From Forficula auricularia (taxonomy: Eukaryota > Arthropoda > Insecta > Dermaptera > Forficulidae), in contig JALMQS010000099.1 in NCBI GenBank assembly GCA_024734495.1, positions 99,995,379 through 100,059,378 of the forward strand: a DNA stretch of 64,000 nucleotides, given 5' to 3'. The position numbers and the translations under genes were made by a program. The stretch's first letter is position 1. The number at the start of each line of letters is the position of its first letter. Positions 10,577 to 21,660 of the stretch are shown in pieces. Below the pieces are notes generated by a model. The model was given only the letters and a program-made list of their open reading frames with translations. It ran no database searches and had not been told where the DNA came from.

Positions 10577-11487
10577 ATCGGGTGTTTTTTTAAAGGTATA
10601 GAACTTCGAATTGAAATAAAACACAAGAAAATCGTTTTAATGTCCATCAATTTGGCTTTATTGGAAGGATAATTTTATGCCATTAATGTTTAAATATGAT
10701 TTCGGGCATGTGGCCGCCGCGGCTGGCTCGAATAAATCCAATTCTACAGGTCCAATTTTCAACCACTTTTTCGAGCATATGGGGCCGTATGTTGGCAATA
10801 ACGCCACGAATGTTGGCTTCCAAGTCCCCTAACGTTTCTGGTTTGTTGGCGTAGACGAGCGACTTCACATATCCCCAAAGAAAATAATCCAATGGTGTCA
10901 AATCACACGATCTTGGTGGCCAATTGACAGGTCCATTCCGCGAAATTATGCGCTCATCGAATGTTTCCTTCAATAAATCGATTGTGACGTGCGCTGTGTG
11001 GCATGTAGCGCCGTCTTGTTGGAACCACAACTCATCCACATTCATGCCATCCAATTCGGGAACAAAATAGTCGGTTATCATGGCTCTATACCGGTCTCCA
11101 TTAACGGTAACTGACTCTCCAGCATTATTTCGGAAGAAGTATGGCCCAATGACTCCACCAGCCCATAGAGCACACCAAACAGTCAGTTTTTGTGGATGTA
11201 ACAAACCAGACATGCCAACAAACCAGAAACGTTAGGGGACTTGGAAGCCAACATTCGTGGCGTTATTGCCAACATACGGCCCCATATGCTCGAAAAAGTG
11301 GTTGAAAATTGGACCTGTAGAATTGGATTTATTCGAGCCAGCCGCGGCGGCCACATGCCCGAAATCATATTTAAACATTAATGGCATAAAATTATCCTTC
11401 CAATAAAGCCAAATTGATGGACATTAAAACGATTTTCTTGTGTTTTATTTCAATTCGAAGTTCTATACACCTACTAAAACACCCGAT
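10577..11487. mobile_element. Palindromic DD41D mariner derivative
   Basis: Flanked by TA on both sides (10575-10576, 11488-11489). Both ends are the same transposon terminus: 10577-10853 is the reverse complement of 11215-11487, including the last ~53 codons of the transposase. The element therefore has two 3' halves and no 5' half. The ends ATCGGGTGTTTT match in inverted orientation. Confidence 0.85.
10683..11213 (-). pseudogene. DD41D (rosa/Visitor-type) mariner transposase, N-truncated
   Basis: A 176-codon open frame covering the C-terminal two thirds of a Tc1/mariner-superfamily transposase. Visible: WFQQDGATCHTA (second catalytic Asp) and SCDLTPLDYFLWG (third). Exactly 41 residues separate the two Asp, which places it in the DD41D group rather than DD34D mariner. 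The helix-turn-helix region and the first catalytic Asp are lost at the palindrome centre, so it cannot transpose. The frame itself has no stop, suggesting a recent rearrangement. Confidence 0.88.
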
Positions 11488-12029
11488 TAGTTAGATAAGA
11501 ATCGATGGTTATTTTTGATTTTAAGTCGATTCCTCCATGTCTTCACCAATGGTTATCAATAATAACCGAAATGTCAAAAATCTATGTAAAAACCATTAAA
11601 ACTGTCCGCCTATTGAGGTAACATTTTTTATAGGTCGCCAAGTAACATATATAAAATTTATCTTTTATATTATAACGAAAGTATAATTATAATTTATTAA
11701 AGTTTAGGGTGTCTGGCAGGGGTAGCAACTGTCATAAGTGTCCGGCAATGGATGACGAGATTTCTAAAGTTATCCCGAAGAAAATATAAACAAATTGAGC
11801 TTTATACTTTAACGAATTTAAAGTACTATTTTATACACCTTTATTACCTGTTACCTACCAAAGTAACCACAACCCAAACTCTATAGTCGCTGGTCGTTCT
11901 TACCTGTATAGGGGACATGCACAGAAAAACTTTCAGCTTTTATAAAATAACGAAGGTCTGGCAGTGGTGGGCTCTTGATCTATTATTAACAATTGGATGA
12001 ATAAAAATGAATCATATGGTTGAATCAAC

Positions 12030-12322
12030 ACAGGTGCTCAGCACCCCTTCGCTGTCAAATTGGATAAAAGTCGAACTCAAACTCTTTTATTCCTATGACC
12101 TCCAGAGACTGGAACTCGCTCCCTGCCACCATCTTTCCCGCGACTTATAACCTTAAGCTATTTAAGACCCGTATCCACAGATACCTTCGACCTCCGCCCA
12201 ACCCATAAAATTCTTTCTTCTTCTTTTCACGATGGAGGGGCCAACCGAGGCCTTTAGGGGTTGCACCTTTTTGGTGTAACTCCTTCTCTCATCATTATCA
12301 TTAAAAAAAAAAAAAAAAAAAA
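12030..12322 (+). pseudogene. LINE 3' tail (family J), + strand
   Basis: Ends in CATTATCATT plus A20 at 12301-12322. Holds the 3' signature shared with 54110-54256: TATCCACAGATACCTTCGAC, TTCTTTCTTCTTCTTTTC and GATGGAGGGGCCAACC. Only the last part of the ORF and the 3' UTR remain. Inserted in the Helitron. Confidence 0.75.
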
Positions 12323-12577
12323 AGAGTGCAGGAGGTGGAGTGCAGTGGTGGGTGATCTGGGGTAGGCGAGGTTTCGGGGGTGGGGTCGAGCGGGGTGGAG
12401 GGGGGGGGGTACAGTGGGCGAATATTATATATTTTGGTATTTTTTTAATTTGAAAACGGCTCTCAAATAAATAACGACCTTTTTATCAGAATTTTAAATT
12501 AATTTAAAAATAATATTAAAATAAAGCTTTTAAGTGAAAGAAGAAGTTACCGAGCATCGCTCGGTGCCTCCAGGTTC

Positions 12578-14989
12578 TTAAATATTAAAATTCAAGAGTA
12601 ACTGTATAAAATTTGGTCCAAATCAGACAAAATGTTCAAAATTTAAAACACCCCTCCTTCGAATTCCTTCGATTCGAATTAGGACACTCTATCCACTGCT
12701 CTACCGGCTCATGAATAGGTATTTACTATTATTTATTATATACCTATATTAATATTCATCACTAGTATGGTATTCCCCCCCCCTTCTCTCTATTCATAAA
12801 TGACATTCAATTAGAATCCATGGTATGCATAATTAATAGATTCTTCGCGTTATCTAAGGTGTCTTCTAGCAAGTTCAAACTGATTCCCCTATTATACATG
12901 TTTACGCTGTTAAGATTACAAGGGCCCTAATGTAGATGTAAGTTAACAAGATTGATATTCGTATATCGACAATATCATAAATTATTCGCTTAAGCGTGAC
13001 AGTTTGCGATGCGCCATATGCCTCGAGAAATTAACTATAAACTTTCTGCTTAATTGTTCCTTATTTTTATTTATACTTTTTAGTAAAAAAGCTAGCATGA
13101 TTAATGAATGATTGACAATGAAGTGAAGATTATATTTCGAAAAGTTTTCCCAGATCTTTTGAGCCTAATTGCAGATTTATTGAGATGAGTTTTTAACTGC
13201 GTGTTGTTGTGGTCGATGAATTTGGAATGTTTTTAGTTTATAGAGAAATTAACTTTTCTTGAACAATACCATTTTTATTTGTTAGCAAACTCTCTCTAAA
13301 AACACTTTTCTTTATTTAAATAAATTTGATTAAAAAATAAAAAGAACAAAGTTTGTTGGCAAATATTGAACGTTTCACGGGAATAATTCCGATTTGAAAA
13401 CATTCCACTGTTGGGACGTGACCTGGCTGGCGTCTGCGTCTGTATAGTTATGTACCCAACCAAAGCCACCTTTTTTTTTTTTTTAAGATTCCTTTGATAC
13501 GCGAAGCAGAAGACACATTAACAACAAAAAGGCAAACGCTGAGCTGCTGCTTTTCGGGTTAAGAACAAACAGAAATAAGGAAATTAAATAAGTGGCGGGG
13601 CAGGGAATACTTGTGAGATCATCACTCACACTTAGAAAAAAGACTGTAATTCTAAATAATGAAATTAACAGACTAGTTTGTATTTTAACATAAGCGTCTA
13701 AAAAATACACAAGGGTGTCTCAAAAAATATATAGTAACACTTCGAATGACGAGAAAAACATGATTTATGAACATAGAGAGAAGTTGAAAGGCTTCAAGTA
13801 CAGAAGACAAATGTAATTGAAGAATCATGTTCGCAAATGTTCAAATTTATGGCAATCTTGTCCGGTCCAGTCCTAGCGCTCACCGCTAGATCGCACTGCG
13901 ACCTCATACGAATAGTTTATTCAACAGTACTTTAAAACAATTGTAGTAATAATTCTTTAAGTACTCGACAGTCAAATTGTTAAACACATTGTATATTACG
14001 TGAGTCAATCAATCATGAATGAAATAATAAACCAATGAATTAATGAGAGCCGAGTCAACGCATTGAGTGGCGTGAGCCATGATTTTCTTCTAATCGAGTT
14101 AATTCAGCTACCACCAAAATATGGTCTGCTCATGTGTTTTTGATTATTCATTATCCACTACCTTATCTTCCCTCGTGGTTGGACAAACAGTCGGGGCAAA
14201 GGGGCATTCCCCTTCTCCTCCGACAACCAACCCCTTCCGACATCCTAGTTAGCATCGGACACCTCCACCACTAACACTGGCGGCGTCACGCACCGCGCAA
14301 CCAGTAACACCATCATTGTTCAAACAACGATGATAACGCGAACAAAGGGATTCGCAAACATATATAAATATTAAAAAACGGCGTGTCTTCGTTCTTCGAA
14401 TCTAAACCGCGCAGTTTTTATGATCGAAGCATCCGTCTGCTGCCAGAACGTAGGAAAAAAGATTATAGAAAACGAGGGAGAATATATCATTGATTGAATA
14501 AAGATTTTTGTTTGCCTAATCGCTGTGTGACTTTTACTCACAAACTCCGCACGAGCTTGCACGCACCTAGTTCCTCCCAGAAAATATTAAATTCCAAAAA
14601 ATAAAAAAACCAATTCGTTTTGAAAAATTAATCAATTAAAATTAAAATTGCTAATTAAAACATCAATACAAACTTTTTATGAGCTCTTTTCTCAAATTTA
14701 TCATTACATATTTTAGCAGACGGGCTTCGGAATTTCAAGATAAATTATATGAATAATCTAGAACAGGTTAAAAAAAGAGATGCATTATTTTTACAAACTT
14801 TTATACCAATCTCAGCTCACTTGCTAAAAGTATATAAGAGTTGTTCCACATAAAACGATTGGAAAGCAAATTTCCTTCTTGGGAAAATTCAATTGATTCT
14901 TGATAAATGTCTAAATAGACTTGTTAGTAATTGAGAAGTCATTTTTTTCTCATTCTTCTATCTTTCATGTTTCCCTCAATGGTCGCTTT
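12578..14989. other. 2.4 kb without a recognisable gene
   Basis: AT-rich. It contains a degenerate tRNA-like stretch near 12660-12715 (inverse orientation), a T-run at 13471-13484 and a GC-richer patch at 14160-14345. A transposon-terminus-like text (GGGTGTCTCAAAAAATATAT) starts near 13711. No prominin exon upstream of TM3 was recognised. Any promoter or internal start cannot be assigned. Confidence 0.35.
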
Positions 14990-15032
14990 AAAACCCTGAA
15001 GAAGGAGGAAATTCCTCCGAAAAGTCGGTTTT
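14990..15032 (+). ncRNA. Hammerhead ribozyme-like motif C1
   Basis: AAAACC (14990-14995), CTGAAGA (14996-15002), unpaired A, stem II GGAGG/CCTCC, GAAA (15019-15022), AGTC with predicted cleavage after GUC at 15026, then GGTTTT restoring stem I. It lies 160 bp upstream of prominin exon 1, on the sense strand. Confidence 0.65.
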
Positions 15033-15189
15033 TGAGTGAGAAAAAATGACTGTCCAATAAATTATATTTTATTCGAAAGAATTTTTCATCACTATCCTTC
15101 AAGAGAAATTTTTTTTCTAATATACTTGTTAGTAATATTTTATTTTTTAGACTAATTATAACATAAATTAAATAAATCCCATTTTTCAG

Positions 15190-15289
15190 TCTCCTCACTT
15201 AGTTTGGTGTTCGTGTGGATACTTCTTCTACTTGGTCTTGTCACTGGATGTGGAGCTCATCAAGATAAATCTGGTATTTTTCTTTATGT
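15190..15289 (+). CDS. prom: Prominin-like gene, exon 1 in window (TM3)
   Basis: Prominins are pentaspan glycoproteins of plasma-membrane protrusions that bind cholesterol. This exon translates to about 33 residues: a membrane segment SLVFVWILLLLGLVTG followed by CGAHQDKSGIFLY. That matches TM3 and the start of the TM3-TM4 loop of prominins (Leu-rich span, CG, then SG/NTG.FL). The acceptor is TTTTTCAG (15182-15189); an alternative AG lies at 15202. The donor is GTAAGT at 15290, leaving two bases of the next codon. A GTGTAA donor two bases upstream would end the exon on a codon boundary. Upstream exons for TM1, TM2 and the first large loop are not visible. Whether this is prominin or a prominin-like paralogue cannot be told. 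Confidence 0.75.
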
Positions 15290-16749
15290 GTAAGTTCTCT
15301 TTTAACAATATTACCTATTATTTATACCTAGTTATTAGTTGTTGTTTTTTTCAAAATAAGGTAGGTAAGTTTAATATTTTAAAATATTTCTGGTAAGAAT
15401 TAATATGAAACTTTTGAATGTGTAATCAAAATGATATAACTAGGCTTATTCATATATAAAATGCTAATTCCCAATTAGTGTAATATCATTTTGATTACAC
15501 CTTCAAAAGTTCCCAGCGGCCTCCTAATTGTTACCAGAAATATTATAAGATAATAATTAAGGAACAACAATCTGTGCAACCTATGCTGTATGGTAACTAT
15601 ATGTTAACGAGCTTTTCATGCGTGCCGGCACGCCCTCGGAGCTCGGCCTCAGGGCTGGTGCCCTGGCGGGCAGCGTCTCGGTCCAAAAATTTTATTCCTC
15701 TTAAAAATCCACACTCCAAATGTATACCCGTAAACTACCGAAAATACATCGTCTCTTAAAAGTTTTGCCTCTTTAATTTTTTGAGTGGCGATGGGAGGGG
15801 GGGGGAATAATTATCAATATATTTAATGTTTCTTAAGAGGCATGACGCGGTGGTACGATGTCTGGCCGATGATTTGATCAAAAGGGAATGCGTGTCGAGT
15901 TGGAGTACTTGTACTCTAGCTCGGCAGGCAATAGAAAGCTAGACATCGTGGCAAAGCGATGCGTCGGGGGTGGTGGGTTTTGGACGTCCAGATCGTCTCC
16001 GCGCTAGCAGGACTGGGTGCTGCCCACCGAAACAAAATAGAAAAATATAGGGCAACTCCAGTTCTGGTGGACAATATTGGGAGCGATTGGCGTCAGGGCG
16101 GGCTCGGTCAGGGTCGAGGCCATCACATCTCGTGAAGGGAGTGTGGTGGCATAAAGTAGGGGCCCCTCATCGCCCTGGGTATGTCGCAAAAACAATAAAT
16201 AATATGACATATAGAGCGATGAGGGGATCTCTCCTTAATTTTTACACTTTCGGCAGAAGAACATATAGAGCGGGTGGCGTATGATTGTTAATTGTTAATA
16301 CAAAAAAAAGAAATGTGAAATGTGAGTCAGGATTAATCCTGGCTCTCTCATCCACCCGCTCTGAATCTGAATTTATTTGTTCTGAAGCTGAAAGTGTGAA
16401 GTTTGTGTGGTGAACTTTTGTCTTTGTAAGAGGCGGCCCGCTCCTCGGAGGCCCAATAAACAAAATAAAATGAATTGGAGTCTTTCATTTCAAAATTCGA
16501 GTCCAAATTACAATTATATTTCAAATTTGCCTGGTTAATGAAAATCGATTCGTTTAAAATCCGAGGTGACAATTATATTTCAAATTCGCCTCGTTAATTA
16601 ATATATATTTAATGTTTCTTAATTTAAAATCTATTGGTGTTTTTTCCATTTTCATTCGAGTTCAAATGAATACAATATTATCTCGATACAAAGTCTAAAT
16701 CAAAAATATATAGTTTTACTAACAGAAATCTAGATATAAATATTAATGT
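15290..16749. other. Intron 1, proximal part
   Basis: Holds a repeat at about 15608-15745 (GAGCTTTTCATGC, then CTCTTAAAAA.TC.ACACT) that recurs at 34081-34205. A less AT-rich block at 15840-16300 may be a decayed transposon, because its last part weakly resembles 42280-42360. Small open frames here look incidental. Confidence 0.4.
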
Positions 16750-16823
16750 TGCATTGGTGTAATGGCTAGAGCTGATACCCTTAGTTCAAGAGTTCGTCGG
16801 TTCGATTCTAGGCAAGAGGGTAA
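16750..16823 (+). repeat. tRNA-like sequence
   Basis: TGGTGTAATGGCTAGAGC resembles a Pol III box A and GGTTCGATTCT a box B, spaced about as in a tRNA. The acceptor stem does not pair well, so I call it a tRNA pseudogene or SINE head rather than a working tRNA. Confidence 0.45.
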
Positions 16824-17109
16824 TTTTTTTAAAGAAAATTCTCTCAGCGTTGTTACAAACTAATCTAGGCTCTTATATATAGTATATTTGAATATGAAAA
16901 ATTCGTAAAAATTAATAGACATTTTGCCCAAATTAAATTATTAAAAGAATCTTATTATTTCTTCAAAACCTTAACATCTAACAGTAATCTAATTTCTTGT
17001 TGCTTTGGACTTGGTGATTGACGAAATAGAATATTTATTCGTGTAGAAACACTCAGAATAATACTAATCCTATACCACTAAATCGCATCTGTACCTACCT
17101 ATGTACCTA

Positions 17110-17440
17110 TGTCCGTCCCTTAGACCATGAAATATATAGACACGCCCTGGTGTCGATTTGGTGAGGCCAACATCAACTAGAGAATGTGACGTCATCTGTA
17201 GGAAGGAACACCCAGAAATAGCATGGCCACTATACGAATTATTATACATTGAGATAAATTTATCGTAGTTTTGATTATTTATTTTGGATTCCAATAATCG
17301 CAAATTAAAATTAAATTAATATTACCAAAATATTTATGGGAGAACGTGACGTCATCTGTAGGCGATGTTGGCCTCACTCTTCACTCTGTGTGGAGAGTAG
17401 CAGAGGACGTGTCTATATATTTCATGGTCTAAGGTTTTAT
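17110..17440. repeat. Inverted repeat with shared direct motif
   Basis: TTAGACCATGAAATATATAG (17120 region) is mirrored at 17412-17432, and GTGAGGCCAACATC is mirrored near 17366. Both sides also carry GTGACGTCATCTGTAGG in direct orientation (17187 and 17346). Confidence 0.7.
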
Positions 17441-17525
17441 CTATACATTGGGGTGGTGGGGTGGGTGGGGGGTGCTGGGTGGGTTTCGGGGGTGGGGTCA
17501 GGTTCGAGAGGTGGGGTCCAGGGGT
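17432..17525 (+). mobile_element. Helitron family 1 scrap (G-rich part)
   Basis: Contains the family 1 text CTATACATTGGGGTG and the G-rich track ending GGGGTCCAGGGG. The 3' hairpin and CTAG are absent. Confidence 0.5.
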
Positions 17526-17916
17526 CGTCATGGTTACCAATTTAAATAAAATTATCTATTGAAGGAGACAATAAAAGAGTGTCTTCTGCTGGAATTCCAG
17601 GTATAAAAAACTAATGAATATTTTTTCAAAGTTATGATTTTGGACATTTTCATTTAAGAATGAAAAACAACATTTTTGTTTCCGAAAATTGAATAGGGTG
17701 ACATGGGTGACATTTGGTTTCAACACTTGGCTCACACTTGCCACACAGGCAACGTAACAATCGATCTTTTGCTCACTGTTTTTGGAAATCGAATAACGAT
17801 TTTGTGTTTCATTCATAAATGAAAATTCTTTCTTATAAACTGATAATTTTGAAAAAATTTTAATTAGTTTTTTTTCTAGCCGATTCCAATTCCAAAAGTT
17901 AAATGGCCCACTCTAT

Positions 17917-18839
17917 ATGCAAAAGTAATCACCCGATGTTCTTTTGCTGTATTTTTTTTTTTAATGATAAACTTTGATTCTGCTTGTGAAATTTGTTTAT
18001 TTAATCTATTAGAATTTATTCCTTCAACTCGAGAAAATGATATCGGCCAAGTGGCCGCCGCCAGAGTTGATGACCATACGGGCCCGTTTTATGGCATTTT
18101 CCATCACTCTTGCCAGAACTTCGGGCGACAGGCTCTCGCATTCCTGGCGAATATTCTCCTTAAGGGCTTCAATAGTCTGAGGCTTGTTGACGTAAACCCG
18201 CGACTTCAAAAAACCCCATAAAAAGAAGTCTGGAACGGTTAAATCGGGTGATCTGGCCGGGCAGTGCAAATCACCAAAACGAGAGATTAAGCGACCCGGA
18301 AATGATTCCTTCAGAATATTGGTTGTAGATCAAGCAGTGTGCGCCGTTGCACCGTCCTGTTGGAACCACATGTTCTCCAGTCCCAATTCATCCAATTGAG
18401 GAAGAAAAAATTCGGTAATCATGGCTCTGTAGCGGGCGCCGTCCACAGTCGTCGTTTGGCCCGCGACGTTCTCAAAGAAAAATGGCCCGATGACTCCTCC
18501 AGCGTAAACAGCACACCACCCAGTAGCTTTGAGCGGGTGTAATGGCTCTTCGTGGGTGATACACGGATTTTCGGTGTCCCAGAAACGATTATTTTGTTTA
18601 TTCACGTAACCGCTAAGATGGAAATGAGTCTCATCGCTCATGATAATTTTCGATGAAAAATCGTCCTCCTGGAATGGAAACAATTATTCCTCATTCAGGC
18701 GGAGTAAACCGATTCATGGCTTGTCGATTTGTATTCTGCATTTGTTTACTTTACAAATGTCAAAAATGAATTGACATTTGGCCCCATTTGCAAAAGTTAT
18801 AGCGTTTTCCAATAGGGTGATTACTTTTGCCCCACCCTA
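17917..18839 (-). mobile_element. DD41D mariner, copy 2
   Basis: Ends share GCAAAAGTAATCACCC (17919-17934) and its inverse GGTGATTACTTTTGC (18816-18830). Encodes the broken transposase at 18024-18683. The 5' part of the gene, including the helix-turn-helix domain, is deleted. Exact termini are uncertain by a few bases. Confidence 0.8.
18024..18683 (-). pseudogene. DD41D mariner transposase with one internal stop
   Basis: Reads 117 codons, hits TGA at 18330-18332, then continues in the same frame for about 101 codons to a stop. Catalytic residues are present: SDETHFHL (first Asp), WFQQDGATAHTA (second) and SPDLTVPDFFLWG (third). Spacing between the second and third Asp is 41, counting the stop as one residue. 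The stop probably derives from a CGA Arg codon. No N-terminal DNA-binding domain. Clearly a different lineage from the copies at 10.7 and 23.9 kb. Confidence 0.88.
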
Positions 18840-18972
18840 TATATATAAAATTAAGGTTTTGTCTGTACATTGGGGTGATGGGGTATGTGGGGGTGCTGTG
18901 TGGGCTTCGGGGTGAAGGTCCAGGGGGCTAGCCTCTGGCTAGCAAGAGGGCCGCCGAAGGCGGGCTTTGTAG
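18838..18972 (+). mobile_element. Short Helitron family 1 copy
   Basis: Has TATAAAATTAAGGTTTTGTC at the 5' side and the hairpin GGCCGCCGAAGGCGGGC with TTTGTAGCTAT at the 3' side. The expected CTAG has become CTAT. It directly abuts the DD41D terminus. Confidence 0.65.
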
Positions 18973-20264
18973 CTATAGACACTAAATTTATAATTTCATT
19001 GTGGCCATAGAGTCTTAAGATTCAAGTTCAAAGCCATCTACTGTTTTTTCCTTAGTTATACCATACACTCAACAACAAAAATCGGACGTTAGATAAAATA
19101 AAATAAATTATTTGTAACAATTTCTTTCAAAAAAATTCTGTTTTGAAATTTTAAATAACTGATTATAATTTTTTTTTAATAATTAAGTAGTCAAGATATT
19201 AAAAAAAAAACTGACTAATACACTTGGGACTCATATTCCAACTGTTCTGAAATTTATCTTTCAGTCTTACAAACTAATTATTTTATAATAACCAGCAGTG
19301 AAGCCCGTCTTGCTGACTGGCCTAAGCCCCCTTGGGACTCCGCAGTGGGTTTTAGAATAATTAATTTAAATTACCTAATTTTAATAAATTTTATTTGTCA
19401 TTAACTATTAGTGGGTTTTAAAATTAAAAATATCATGTCAGCGTTGTCGCGCAAGCCGATTATATTTTATAATAACCAACATAATTTTCATCGAAATCAT
19501 TTAAAATAATCTAATTTTCTAAATTTTTATATATTTTTAAATAAAAACATAACGAATTAGTTAAAGGGGGGGGGGCAATTGTAGGGAATTTTGAAGGCTC
19601 GTTGTGTCCGAGTGGGAAATTAAATTATGATTTGCATAGTTAACAAGATGTTTGTTTTGGCCTCGGATACAAATGTAAATTTTAATTAATTTTTGTTCTA
19701 AAAACTCATTACAAATAAATAAAACTTTTTTTTCAAGCAAAAAATTAATTCATCAACAGCAGAGCTAAAAGTCGGCAATCGAGTACGTTATTACTAATCG
19801 GAACGTCTATAAATCACAGGTTCTCGTTAGAGCATTCGATACGGTAGATAATAATGGAAGCAGTGACGTAGCCAAGAAAATTCTCTTAGGGGGTCAATCC
19901 TCAAAGCAAAATATTTAGTGGAAATATTTTTTTAATAAAACAAATAGGTACTTCAAGAAATTAAAAAAGAACATAATTCTTGATTAAATATATGAATTAT
20001 ATTTAATTACGGTTAGTTTGCCATAAGAAACAGTTTGCCGTTACTCATCTCATGAGCCCTGTCCTTAGGATGGGGGTTCTTGAACCCCACCCCGTGGCTA
20101 CGCCTCTGAATGGAAGTGATCATAAACTTGTAGGTAATTGCTAAAATTCCTATATAGTATGATACTTTTAATAAGTGTTATTAGTGTTAAGTACAAAAAT
20201 CGGGTTATGGTCAATTGTCTTTATACCGGGAGCGAACTTGGGCCTCGCGCTTCAACACGATTTT
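18973..20264. other. Intron 1, no gene seen
   Basis: AT-rich with a G9 run at 19567. A decayed Helitron 1 3' end may lie near 19295-19340. Nothing else recognised. Confidence 0.35.
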
Positions 20265-20745
20265 GTATACATAATCAGTGAGCCCCCAGAAAACTAAAAA
20301 TGCAAAAACAAACCACCCAAAATGTGGGGGGTCAAAAAATAAAAATCTAGGCCCTTGGACCAAATTCAACCAAATGTTGTATACATAATCAGTGAGCACC
20401 CAGAACAACTAAAAATGCAAAAACAAACCGCCCAAAATGTGGGGGGGGGGTCAAAAAATAAAAATCTAGGCCCTTGGACCAAATTCAACCAAATGTTGTA
20501 TACATAATCAGTGGGTCCCCAGAACACTAAAAATGCAAAAACAAACCACCCAAAATGTATGTGGGGGGGGTTGAAAAAATGAAAATCTAGGCCCTTGGAC
20601 CAAACTCAACCAAATTTTGTAAACATAATCAGTTGGCCCCCAGAAGACTAAAAATACAAAAACAAACCGCCCAAAATTGGGGATTAGGGTCAAAAAATTA
20701 AAATCTAGGCTCTTGTATCAAATTCAACCAGAAGTGTATGGCATG
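20265..20745. repeat. Minisatellite, ~120-bp unit, four copies
   Basis: Each unit has CATAATCAGTGAGCCCCCAG, AAAAACAAACC.CCCAAAAT, a G run and CTAGGCCCTTGGACCAAA. Related single units occur inverted at 39200-39310 and partly at 38515-38590, linking it to Helitron 1 internal sequence. Confidence 0.9.
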
Positions 20746-20908
20746 GTAAAGTCAAGTAGATAGCCACATCAGAACGTGCCAATTTATTTGATTAAAAAAT
20801 ATCAATACAATTAGTATACACAAATAGAAACAAAGAGGTTGTCCTCTGCTTGATGCAAATAAACATACACACATATATATATCGAGATGATATATCTGTA
20901 TATATATT

Positions 20909-20977
20909 ATTTATTTGTTTGAGACTATAGTTTCGAAGACTTGGTCTTCATCATCAGTCTTTTCTTCAATTATAAAT
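20909..20977 (-). ncRNA. Hammerhead ribozyme-like motif B1
   Basis: Minus strand: stem I ATTTAT, TTG, (6-nt loop, here with one extra A) GA pairing with TC, AAA loop, CAA, ATAAAT. Core CTGATGA, unpaired T, perfect 6-bp stem II GAAGAC/GTCTTC with CAA loop, GAAA, AC-TATA-GT short stem III, GUC. Predicted cleavage lies between plus-strand positions 20923 and 20922. The best-formed motif in the window. Confidence 0.8.
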
Positions 20978-21156
20978 GTTTTTCATGGAGTCAATATCAT
21001 ATGGATATTGAAAACTTGGTGTTCCTTCGTCACTGCTGGTCGGCTAGGAACTAATAAAGACATTCTATCCGGTTCACATTCAAATATAACAATATGTTTC
21101 CCTTTCTCCTTTCTCCTTAGAAAGGCTGACAATAAAAGGGTTTTTACTTTTTTCTT

Positions 21157-21660
21157 TTATCTTTTGTCAGCAAACATCTTAAGCAGATTACTATTGGATA
21201 ACTCTATTTGATTGTTGAAACAGAGTTTTGAATTTCTATTGAATGATTTCAAAATTTCTAAAGATTCGATTGCGCTAATTAATTTTGGGTTCTTTTCTCC
21301 TTTTATTAATCTAATACCGGTTCCTTCTGGGAAGGAGTGATTGTTTGAATTTAAATGATCCGCGAAAGAATTTTCACACTTTTTATTTTTAAAATCCCTT
21401 ATATGTTCATTTAATCGAATTTTCAGATTTCTCTCTGTCTTCCCTACATATATTGCTTCGCAATCTTTGCATTTCAAACTATAAACCCCTTCTTTTTCTA
21501 TATTTGGTAATTTGTCTTTTTTATTTGAATCTAAATCTTTTCCTAGAGTAATTGAAGTTTTGAATACTCTTTTGAACCCTAATTTTTTCATTTTTTGTTT
21601 TAATTTTTCCGAAATTTGTCCATAATATGGGAGAACTATTCTAGGATTTTCTTTTTTCAT
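21157..21660 (-). pseudogene. Penelope-like ORF, GIY-YIG endonuclease end
   Basis: A 167-codon open frame equal to the C-terminus of a Penelope-like retroelement protein. CKDCEAIYVGKTERNLKIR is the GIY-YIG start (here IYVG) with its following Arg, and LNEHI and FADHLNSNNHSF are downstream motif residues. The first ~55 residues are linker after the reverse transcriptase. The RT is absent, so the copy is dead although this portion is open. Divergent from the GIY-YIG copy at 26.8 kb, so two Penelope lineages are present. Confidence 0.82.

Larger units (their letters stand above)
10156..11977. mobile_element. Element with ~282-bp inverted repeats
   Basis: Inverted arms at 10156-10438 and 11697-11977, both starting (outside in) CAAGAGCCCAC.ACTGCCAG and ending at ACCCCTAAACTTTA. 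Arms are nearly identical. A palindromic DD41D mariner (10577-11487) fills the centre. Foldback-like; superfamily not determined, and no clear target duplication was found. Confidence 0.75.
8530..12577 (+). mobile_element. Helitron-like family 2, interrupted copy
   Basis: Begins A|TCTACTCTTATTAAACGAGC (TC at 8530-8531) and ends with the hairpin ACCGAGCATCGCTCGGT and CCTCCAGGTTC at 12577, followed by T. The uninterrupted copy at 31005-31651 shows the native order. Here the element has a 178-bp tandem duplication and carries a hAT, a long-inverted-repeat element and a LINE tail as later insertions. No Rep/helicase is encoded, so it is nonautonomous. The 3' end is not canonical CTRR, so a Helentron-type assignment is possible. 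Confidence 0.7.
20827..21660 (-). mobile_element. Penelope-like element, family B copy 1
   Basis: Minus-strand ORF (21157-21660) followed by a ~230-bp terminal repeat (20827-21055) holding a hammerhead-like motif. The same repeat lies at 27667-27897 beside a different Penelope ORF. 5'-truncated: the reverse transcriptase core is missing. Confidence 0.75.

Noticed and set aside
13483..13710. 75-codon minus-strand frame rich in Leu/Ser/Phe
   Set aside because: No domain and no splice or promoter context; likely the antisense of low-complexity A-rich DNA.
14160..14345. Promoter or first exon of an internal prominin transcript
   Set aside because: Only a GC-richer patch; no start codon plus donor, TATA or initiator could be assigned with confidence.
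16750..16823. Functional tRNA gene
   Set aside because: Box A and B are present but the acceptor and T stems do not pair properly and there is no clear anticodon arm.
20265..20745. Regular repeats resembling a CRISPR array
   Set aside because: Units are ~120 bp tandem copies with no unique spacers, in a eukaryotic intron: a minisatellite.
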